Source: Methylotenera_A sp031373695 (GTDB lineage: Bacteria > Pseudomonadota > Gammaproteobacteria > Burkholderiales > Methylophilaceae). From it: 10,663 nucleotides of DNA. Below the pieces are notes generated by a model. The model was given only the letters and a program-made list of their open reading frames with translations, had not been told where the DNA came from and did not search any database. Shown here one piece after another: positions 1-5,219 of the stretch. The stretch is from the NCBI GenBank assembly GCA_031373695.1, contig JANMNC010000189.1, positions 1 through 10,663 of the forward strand. The letters run 5' to 3'. Positions within the stretch are counted from its first letter, which is position 1. Each line of letters opens with the position of its first letter. The position numbers and the translations under genes are program-made.

Positions 1-18
1 ATGATGCCAACACAATAA
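1..18 (+). CDS. rpmI: C-terminal end of 50S ribosomal protein L35 (partial)
   Basis: Only the last five codons and the TAA stop are inside the window, reading MMPTQ. The call rests on position, because rpmI directly precedes rplT in most bacteria. It also fits the ending, since betaproteobacterial L35 typically finishes with a short segment like RAMLPY. The stop codon overlaps the Shine-Dalgarno sequence of rplT (AAGGAGA, 17-23), which suggests translational coupling. Five residues alone cannot identify the gene. Confidence 0.55.
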   Translation: MMPTQ

Positions 19-28
19 GGAGACCGAT

Positions 29-388
29 ATGCCTAGAGTAAAACGTGGTGTCATCGCTCGCGCAAGACATAAAAAAGTATTAAACGCCGCTAAAGGTTAT
101 CGCGGTCGTCGTAAAAACGTTTATCGCGTTGCTAAGCAAGCGGTAATGAAAGCTGGTCAATATGCATATAGAGACCGTCGTCAGAAAAAACGTCAATTCC
201 GTACTTTGTGGATTGCACGTATAAACGCTGGTGCACGTGAGTTAGGTTTAACTTACAGCCGCTTTATGAACGGCTTGAAAAAAGCTTCTATTGAAGTGGA
301 TCGTAAAGTATTAGCTGATTTAGCTGTATTTGATAAAGAAGCATTTGCTAAATTTGTAGATTTATCTAAAGCGGCATTAGCAGCTTAA
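29..388 (+). CDS. rplT: 50S ribosomal protein L20
   Basis: L20 is a 23S rRNA-binding protein needed early in assembly of the large ribosomal subunit. The 119-residue product has the usual family length and starts MPRVKRGV. The very basic N-terminal half (residues 1-60, including RARHKKVLNAAKGYRGRRKN) is the long extension that threads into 23S rRNA. The C-terminal half, with the segment WIARINAGARELGLTYSRF (about residues 61-79), is the globular domain. The start is supported by a strong Shine-Dalgarno AAGGAGA at 17-23, five bases before ATG 29. It follows the probable rpmI end by 10 bases and is followed 24 bases downstream by an intrinsic terminator. In E. coli L20 represses translation of its own operon; no equivalent site can be judged here because the upstream leader lies outside the window. 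Confidence 0.98.
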   Translation: MPRVKRGVIARARHKKVLNAAKGYRGRRKNVYRVAKQAVMKAGQYAYRDRRQKKRQFRTLWIARINAGARELGLTYSRFMNGLKKASIEVDRKVLADLAVFDKEAFAKFVDLSKAALAA

Positions 389-412
389 GCTACTTGCGGT
401 TTTAGTAATAAC

Positions 413-440
413 AAAAAAAGAGGCTATGGCCTCTTTTTTT
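413..440 (+). terminator. Rho-independent terminator after rplT
   Basis: This is a perfect 12-bp stem: seven A (413-419) plus GAGGC (420-424) pair with GCCTC (429-433) plus seven T (434-440), around a TATG loop. The GC core followed by a T tract is the classic intrinsic terminator form. The A tract makes it potentially bidirectional, but no converging gene is present. It separates the ribosomal-protein genes from pheS and may work as a complete or partial terminator. Confidence 0.9.
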
Positions 441-483
441 ACGGCTGAGTAAAAATATTTATTCATAATCAATCAGTTAAACA

Positions 484-517
484 TCAACAAACACATTACT
501 TTAAGTTAAAATATCGC
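484..517 (+). promoter_or_regulatory. Candidate pheS promoter with little or no leader
   Basis: A TAAAAT -10 element (507-512, five of six matches to TATAAT) lies 17 bases downstream of TCAACA (484-489, four of six matches to TTGACA). Transcription would start about 518-520, essentially at the pheS ATG at 518, so the mRNA would be leaderless or nearly so. No Shine-Dalgarno sequence is seen before pheS, which agrees. AT-rich DNA yields such hexamers by chance, so this is moderate evidence. Confidence 0.45.
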
Positions 518-1519
518 ATGATTAATTTAGAACACCTCATTTCAGAATCTCTTGCCGACTTTGGTGCGTGTAATGACATGCCAGCTTTAGAAAACGCTAA
601 AGCCAAGTATTTGGGCAAAACAGGCTCACTAACCGATGCATTAAAAGGCTTGGGAAAGCTATCGTCTGAAGAGCGCCCCGCTGCAGGCGCAGCTATTAAT
701 GTTGTTAAGCAAGCGATTGAATCTGCTTTAAATGCTCGTCGTGAAGAGATTTTAGGTGCTGCACAAGCCAATCAGCTGGCAAGTGAATCGCTAGATGTAA
801 CATTGCCAGCGCGTGCTCAATCGCAAGGCGGTTTGCACCCTGTTACACTGACGCTACAACGCATAGAAGCATTATTTCATTCAATTGGTTTTGATGTGGC
901 AACCGGGCCTGAGATTGAAACTGATTTTTATAATTTCACCGCACTTAATATTCCAGAAAATCATCCTGCACGCGCTATGCATGATACGTTTTACGTAGAT
1001 GAAACTAATGTGTTGCGTACGCACACATCACCAGTACAAGTGCATTACATGGAAAATGCAATGAAAACAAAGAGTGGGCCACCACTTAAAATTATCGCAC
1101 CAGGCCGTGTGTATCGCGTAGATTCAGATGCAACACACTCACCCATGTTTCACCAAGTAGAAGGTTTGTGGGTAGATGAAAATATCAGCTTTGCAAATCT
1201 TAAAGGTGTTGTGCAAGATTTTTTACAAAGATTTTTTGAGCGTGATGATTTAACCGTACGTTTTCGCCCATCATTTTTCCCATTCACAGAGCCATCAGCC
1301 GAAATGGATATGAGCTGGAACGGCGGCTGGTTGGAGATTGGTGGCTGCGGCATGGTGCACCCAGAAGTATTTAAACATGTGAATATAGATTCTGAAAAGT
1401 ATCGCGGTTTTGCTTTTGGTTTAGGTGTAGAGCGCTTGGCCATGTTGCGCTATGGCGTAAATGATTTGCGCCACTTTTTTAATAATGATTTGCGCTTTTT
1501 GCAGCAATTTAACAAATAA
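518..1519 (+). CDS. pheS: Phenylalanyl-tRNA synthetase alpha subunit
   Basis: This is the catalytic subunit of the cytoplasmic (alpha-beta)2 enzyme that charges tRNA-Phe with phenylalanine. The 333 residues match the usual length of about 330. Residues 1-90 form the N-terminal coiled-coil tRNA-binding arm, and the class II catalytic core follows. Visible signatures are HPARAMHDTFY (149-159), LRTHTSPVQ (166-174), motif 2 GRVYRVDSDATHSPMFHQVEG (196-216), RPSFFPFTEPSAEMD (250-264), GCGMVHP (276-282) and motif 3 GFAFGLGVERLAMLRYG (297-313). Ala299 in the GFAFG segment corresponds to the E. coli pocket residue Ala294 that sets amino-acid size selectivity, so the normal specificity is expected. pheT follows 20 bases after the stop. 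The start at ATG 518 gives the correct N-terminus (MINLEHLISE) although no ribosome binding site is visible. Confidence 0.98.
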   Translation: MINLEHLISESLADFGACNDMPALENAKAKYLGKTGSLTDALKGLGKLSSEERPAAGAAINVVKQAIESALNARREEILGAAQANQLASESLDVTLPARAQSQGGLHPVTLTLQRIEALFHSIGFDVATGPEIETDFYNFTALNIPENHPARAMHDTFYVDETNVLRTHTSPVQVHYMENAMKTKSGPPLKIIAPGRVYRVDSDATHSPMFHQVEGLWVDENISFANLKGVVQDFLQRFFERDDLTVRFRPSFFPFTEPSAEMDMSWNGGWLEIGGCGMVHPEVFKHVNIDSEKYRGFAFGLGVERLAMLRYGVNDLRHFFNNDLRFLQQFNK

Positions 1520-1539
1520 GACATTTAGATTAGAACAAT

Positions 1540-3915
1540 ATGCAATTTTCAGAAAACTGGTTACGCCAATTTGTTAATCCAGCGCTTGACTCGCAAGCTT
1601 TAAGTCACGCCCTAACCATGGCAGGGCTGGAGGTCGAAGATACGACGCCCGCTGGAAAACCTTTTACCAAAGTGGTGATAGCTGAAATTATTGCTGCTGA
1701 AAAACATCCTGACGCAGATCGATTACAAGTGTGTAAGGTTAGCGTGGGCAGCGAAACATTGCAGATTGTATGCGGTGCAAGCAATGCAAGAGTTGGCATA
1801 AAAATACCATGCGCACTTGTTGGTGCCGTATTGCCAGGCATTAATATTACACAAGCTAAAGTGCGCGGAGTGGAATCGTTTGGCATGCTGTGTTCTGCTA
1901 AGGAGCTGGGTTTGGCAGATGAAGCGAGTGGCTTGCTCGAGTTGCCACTTGAAGCCAAAGTGGGACAAGATATTCGTGATTACTTAAGCCTAAACGACAA
2001 TGTGCTAACGTTAAAACTAACGCCAAATCGCGCCGATTGTTTAAGTATTTTAGGTGTTGCACGTGATGTAGCCGCCATTACTGGTGCGCCACTCATTGCC
2101 GATTACGTTGCGCCAAATACTTCACTAGGTAGTAACTTAATTGCAGTGCAAAGCAAAGCAACACAAGCGGTAAAAGTTAGCGCCCCATTGGCTTGCCCTG
2201 CGTATTATGGCTGTGTAATTGAAGGCGTTAATGCGCTAGCTAATACGCCTGATTATATGAAGCGCAATCTTGAGCGCAGCGGTGTTCGCAGTATTAGTGC
2301 AATTGTCGATATTACCAATTATGTTTTGCTTGAGCTTGGTCAGCCTATGCATGCGTTTGATTTGGCTAAAATAGATGGCAGTATTCAAGTGCGTTATGCG
2401 CAAGAAAACGAAGAAATTAAGCTGCTTAATGATGCAGTAGCTAAATTGGCTAAAGATGATTTAGTTATTGCGGATAATAGTGGCCCGATTGCCCTAGCAG
2501 GTGTTATGGGTGGTGATTCTACATCGGTGTCTGACACTACTACTTCAATTTTTTTAGAGAGTGCATTTTTTACGCCAGATGTAATTGCAGGTAAAGCGCG
2601 TCGTATTGGTTTAAGCACAGATTCATCTTACCGGTTTGAGCGCGGTGTTGATTTTGGAAACACTAAAAAAGCACTTGAACGCGCAAGCGCACTGGTTATT
2701 GAAATTTGTGGTGGTATGGTAGGCGAAATGACCGAAGTAGTTAATCAACTACCAACCCGCAATATCGTTAATTTGCGTTATGCCAGATTATTATCGGTGC
2801 TTGGTGTAACTATTGCACAAAAAGAGGTTGGAAAGCTACTGTTGCAACTAGGCTTTGAATTCACTGAAACTGAAAATGGCTTTGCAGTTAAAGCGCCTAC
2901 CTATCGCTTTGATATTACGCGCGAAGAAGACTTAATCGAAGAAATAGCACGCCTGCATGGCTACGATAAAATTGAAGCGATTGCACCAACGGCTAAATTA
3001 AACATGTTGCCTGCGCCAGAAGCCACATTAAACCTGACTTGGCTGCGTAATACGCTACAAACGCAAAGTTACCAAGAAGTGATTACTTATAGCTTTGTAG
3101 ATGAAAGTTGGGAGCGCGACTTAATAGGTAATGCTAATCCAATTAAGCTTAAAAACCCAATTGCAAGCCACATGAGTGTGATGCGCAGCAGTTTGTGGGG
3201 TGGCTTGCTAGATACACTAACTTATAATTTGAATCGCAAGCAAGATAGAGCAATGCTGTTTGAAGTTGGCGCAAGTTATCATGCTGATGCAAAAAACTAT
3301 TTTGAGCAAACACACATTGCAGGTTTATTTCATGGTGCCTTTCATCCTGAACAATGGGCTGATGCAAGCCGTGATGTAGATTTTTACGATATAAAAGCGC
3401 ATGTTGACATGCTAACGCATAATAATGCGGAATATCGTCCAGAAACCCATGCTGCATTGCATCCAGGGCAGTCGGCAAGAGTGTATTTATACGGTAAAGC
3501 TATAGGGTGGATAGGTAAGTTACATCCTAAGTGGCAGCAGAATAACAATTTGGTTAAAAATACATTTTTGTTTGAGCTGGAAACAGCGCCATTATTAGCG
3601 ACTAAAGTGGCACGCTATCAAGAGGTATCTAAATTTTTGCCAGTACGTCGCGACCTGGCTATTTTGGTGGATGCTGATTTATCCATTCAGGACATTAAAA
3701 ATGTTGTGAATACGGCTAATATTTCTTTGTTGTATCAAATACAATTGTTCGATGTATATCAAGGCAAAGGCATAGCAGAAAACAAAAAAAGCCTTGCATT
3801 ATCAGTACTTATGCAAGATACTCACAAAACGTTGCTCGATATCGAAGTCGATAACGTCATGTCAGAGTTGCTAAAATTATTACAAAAAAACTTTGGCGCT
3901 GAACTCAGAAATTAA
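1540..3915 (+). CDS. pheT: Phenylalanyl-tRNA synthetase beta subunit
   Basis: This is the second subunit of the phenylalanyl-tRNA synthetase. It binds tRNA and hydrolyses mischarged Tyr-tRNA-Phe. The 791 residues match full-length bacterial PheT. Domain order is an OB-fold tRNA-binding domain (about 40-150, with HPDADRLQVCKV and IVCGASN), a B3/B4 editing domain (about 215-385), a B5 domain (about 405-475, ending in DITREEDLIEEIARLHGYDKI), the inactive class II-like core (about 480-690), and a C-terminal ferredoxin-fold anticodon-binding domain (about 696-791, starting VSKFLPVRRDLAIL). In the editing domain GQPMHAFD (267-274) and FLESAFF (338-344) are the conserved segments that line the hydrolytic site, so proofreading should be intact. 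It lies 20 bases after pheS with no terminator between them, so the two are surely co-transcribed. No clear Shine-Dalgarno precedes ATG 1540, so coupling to pheS translation is plausible. Confidence 0.98.
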   Translation: MQFSENWLRQFVNPALDSQALSHALTMAGLEVEDTTPAGKPFTKVVIAEIIAAEKHPDADRLQVCKVSVGSETLQIVCGASNARVGIKIPCALVGAVLPGINITQAKVRGVESFGMLCSAKELGLADEASGLLELPLEAKVGQDIRDYLSLNDNVLTLKLTPNRADCLSILGVARDVAAITGAPLIADYVAPNTSLGSNLIAVQSKATQAVKVSAPLACPAYYGCVIEGVNALANTPDYMKRNLERSGVRSISAIVDITNYVLLELGQPMHAFDLAKIDGSIQVRYAQENEEIKLLNDAVAKLAKDDLVIADNSGPIALAGVMGGDSTSVSDTTTSIFLESAFFTPDVIAGKARRIGLSTDSSYRFERGVDFGNTKKALERASALVIEICGGMVGEMTEVVNQLPTRNIVNLRYARLLSVLGVTIAQKEVGKLLLQLGFEFTETENGFAVKAPTYRFDITREEDLIEEIARLHGYDKIEAIAPTAKLNMLPAPEATLNLTWLRNTLQTQSYQEVITYSFVDESWERDLIGNANPIKLKNPIASHMSVMRSSLWGGLLDTLTYNLNRKQDRAMLFEVGASYHADAKNYFEQTHIAGLFHGAFHPEQWADASRDVDFYDIKAHVDMLTHNNAEYRPETHAALHPGQSARVYLYGKAIGWIGKLHPKWQQNNNLVKNTFLFELETAPLLATKVARYQEVSKFLPVRRDLAILVDADLSIQDIKNVVNTANISLLYQIQLFDVYQGKGIAENKKSLALSVLMQDTHKTLLDIEVDNVMSELLKLLQKNFGAELRN

Positions 3916-3946
3916 TAACTTAAATTAATAAATAGCACAATAAATC

Positions 3947-3988
3947 GTACTTGGGTACTAAACCATACTTAAAGTACTAAATTGTACT
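3947..3988 (+). repeat. Five phased TACT elements upstream of ihfA
   Basis: The tetramer TACT occurs five times at 3948, 3956, 3966, 3975 and 3985. The steps are 8, 10, 9 and 10 bases, close to one helical turn. Four copies are preceded by G (GTACT) and one by A (ATACT). The middle pair forms an odd palindrome, TACTT-A-AAGTA (3966-3976). The array ends one base before the ihfA ribosome binding site (AGGGG, 3989-3993). It could be an operator, a run of RNA-level elements or a decayed repeat; the sequence alone does not decide. Confidence 0.6.
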
Positions 3989-3999
3989 AGGGGAATTGC

Positions 4000-4290
4000 A
4001 TGACTTTAACAAAGGCAGATTTAGCCGATTTATTATTTGAGCAAGTAGGCTTAAATAAGCGTGAAGCAAAAGATATGGTAGAAGCGTTTTTTGAAGAAGT
4101 GCGCAGTGCACTAGAAACTGGCGATAGCGTTAAATTATCTGGTTTTGGTAATTTTGAGTTACGTAAAAAATCAGAGCGCCCAGGCCGCAACCCAAAAACG
4201 GGTGAAGAAATACCTATTACAGCACGCAGAGTAGTAACGTTTCATGCTAGCCAAAAATTAAAAAGTAAAGTTGAAGAGCACTACGCTTAG
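4000..4290 (+). CDS. ihfA: Integration host factor subunit alpha
   Basis: This is the alpha subunit of the IHF heterodimer, a nucleoid protein that binds defined sites in the minor groove and bends DNA sharply. It serves in transcription, replication initiation and recombination. The 96-residue protein is a complete HU/IHF family member. It has an N-terminal helical dimerisation region (1-45), the GFGNFELR strand (48-55) and the DNA-binding beta arm with GRNPKTGEEIPI (62-73). Pro65 at the arm tip is the intercalating proline, at the same number as in E. coli IHF alpha. Placement directly after pheT, as in E. coli, supports alpha rather than beta or HU. AGGGG (3989-3993) six bases before ATG 4000 is a good ribosome binding site. 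The 84-base gap after pheT contains a phased TACT array that could give ihfA its own control. Confidence 0.97.
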   Translation: MTLTKADLADLLFEQVGLNKREAKDMVEAFFEEVRSALETGDSVKLSGFGNFELRKKSERPGRNPKTGEEIPITARRVVTFHASQKLKSKVEEHYA

Positions 4291-4323
4291 TTATATATTT
4301 GGCTTAAGTTATATATTTGCTTA
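4289..4323 (+). repeat. Tandem repeat between ihfA and the MerR-type gene
   Basis: An 18-base unit (4289-4306) is followed at once by a 17-base copy (4307-4323). Both read AGTTATATATTTG(G)CTTA, and the only difference is one G. The first copy begins inside the ihfA stop codon, which suggests a local duplication by replication slippage. The second copy sits about 20 bases before the next start codon. Confidence 0.75.
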
Positions 4324-4342
4324 ACTATATTTAATTAAATTG

Positions 4343-4759
4343 ATGATAGATCAAAACATTAAAATACAATTACCCCCAATACCCGCCAAGCGGTACTTTA
4401 CTATTGGTGAGGTGAGCGAGCTATGTGGCGTTAAGCCACACGTGTTGCGCTATTGGGAGCAAGAATTCACGCAGTTAAAGCCTGTTAAACGTCGCGGTAA
4501 CCGCCGCTACTATCAGCATCATGAAGTACTATTAATTCGCAAGATTCGTGAGTTGCTTTATGAGCAAGGTTTTACAATTAGTGGCGCACGCAATAGGCTT
4601 GATGGGGCAGAGATTAAAGCTGGTGCAGAGCTTAAGTCTGAAAGTGTATCTGCTCCAGCTAGTAATGTTGTGCCTATGCCTATCAAGTCTGAAACGGCAG
4701 TTGATTTTATGACTTTCAAAAAAGAAGTACGTCAAGTTATTCAATTGCTACGCGCTTAA
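4343..4759 (+). CDS. MerR-type transcriptional regulator
   Basis: This 138-residue protein is a predicted DNA-binding regulator. Residues 19-39 (FTIGEVSELCGVKPHVLRYWE) form the winged helix-turn-helix typical of the MerR superfamily. The wing with KRRGNRRYY (49-57) and the following helix (61-75) complete the domain. The C-terminal part (88-138) is short and low in complexity, and lacks the long dimerisation helix and the metal-binding cysteines of classical MerR sensors, so no ligand can be inferred. A MerR-type gene directly after ihfA is a conserved betaproteobacterial arrangement, but its target is unknown to me. The ATG at 4343 is preferred over the in-frame TTG immediately before it (4340); neither has a clear Shine-Dalgarno. 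The gene probably belongs to the pheST-ihfA transcript. Confidence 0.85.
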   Translation: MIDQNIKIQLPPIPAKRYFTIGEVSELCGVKPHVLRYWEQEFTQLKPVKRRGNRRYYQHHEVLLIRKIRELLYEQGFTISGARNRLDGAEIKAGAELKSESVSAPASNVVPMPIKSETAVDFMTFKKEVRQVIQLLRA

Positions 4760-4852
4760 TCTAAGTCGATTAAGTTGTCTGTTTTAACTAATTCTTCTAT
4801 TTAATTTCATCTATAGCTGCTTAAATATTCAGCCAAAATCCGCGTTTTGAAT

Positions 4853-4891
4853 TATAATTTTAACTCGTTGTAAATCAACTACAACGCGGTT
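4853..4891 (+). promoter_or_regulatory. tRNA-Pro promoter element and leader hairpin
   Basis: A perfect TATAAT (4853-4858) lies 33 bases before the mature tRNA. No good -35 is visible; TTCAGC at 4828-4833 is a weak candidate with a 19-base spacer. Transcription would begin about 4865. A perfect 7-bp inverted repeat then follows, CGTTGTA (4866-4872) and TACAACG (4880-4886) around a 7-base loop. The pre-tRNA would therefore carry a 5' hairpin just ahead of the RNase P cleavage site. Confidence 0.6.
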
Positions 4892-4968
4892 CGGGGCATA
4901 GCGCAGCCTGGTAGCGTACATGCCTGGGGGGCATGGGGTCGCAAGTTCGAATCTTGCTGTCCCGACCA
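4892..4968 (+). tRNA. tRNA-Pro, anticodon GGG
   Basis: The 77-base gene folds as a complete cloverleaf. The acceptor stem pairs CGGGGCA (4892-4898) with TGTCCCG (4958-4964), with one G-T wobble. The D stem is 4901-4904 with 4914-4917. The anticodon stem CATGC (4919-4923) pairs with GCATG (4931-4935), and the T stem GCAAG (4941-4945) pairs with CTTGC (4953-4957) around loop TTCGAAT. The seven-base anticodon loop CTGGGGG puts GGG at 4926-4928, which reads proline codons CCC and CCU. Position 37 is G, as expected for this tRNA. The C1-G72 first pair and discriminator A are proline identity features, and the 3' CCA is encoded. Confidence 0.97.
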
Positions 4969-5219
4969 ATTTTAAAATAATTCACGTATCAAAAATCTAG
5001 ATGTATTGCGCAAAGCAATGTGAGTTAAGCGTAACTAATTTTGAATGAACATAAATAGTTACGGAGTTCAATCATTGTTTTTGGCATACACAGTAGATAT
5101 CGTTTTTTGTTAGAGCCAAAACATACCCACTAAATGATTTAAGAGTCTGATTTTTTAAGCTTTAAGCATTTGTTCTGCAGAGTAATAACAGTAGTTGTGC
5201 ATGTTAAAATATTATCAGT
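4969..5219. other. Intergenic region between tRNA-Pro and hrpA
   Basis: No gene is seen in these 251 bases. They contain three inverted repeats. ATTGC/GCAAT (5005-5009 with 5015-5019) is a short hairpin. CGTAACTA/TAGTTACG (5030-5037 with 5056-5063) has perfect 8-base arms and an 18-base loop. TTTTGGC/GCCAAAA (5079-5085 with 5115-5121) has a 29-base loop and can extend by TG/CA past a bulge. None is followed by a T tract, so none is a convincing terminator. A promoter-like TAAAAT (5205-5210) overlaps TATTAT (5210-5215) close to the hrpA start. Confidence 0.55.

Noticed and set aside
496..771. Minus-strand open frame overlapping the start of pheS
   Set aside because: It lies antisense to a certain gene, its product matches no family I recognise, and it has no ribosome binding site. 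The same holds for the other long minus-strand frames inside pheS, pheT and hrpA.
4340..4342. TTG as start codon of the MerR-type gene
   Set aside because: An ATG is the very next in-frame codon (4343) and is the more usual start. The difference is one residue.
5170..5200. TTGTTC or TTGTGC as the -35 of an hrpA promoter
   Set aside because: The distances to the -10 candidates are 29 or more bases, or fewer than 10, outside the workable range. Only the -10 is listed as a possibility.
4969..5219. Prophage or island attachment site at the tRNA-Pro 3' end
   Set aside because: tRNA 3' ends are common integration sites, but no integrase and no second copy of the tRNA 3' end is visible, and the next gene is the ordinary core gene hrpA.
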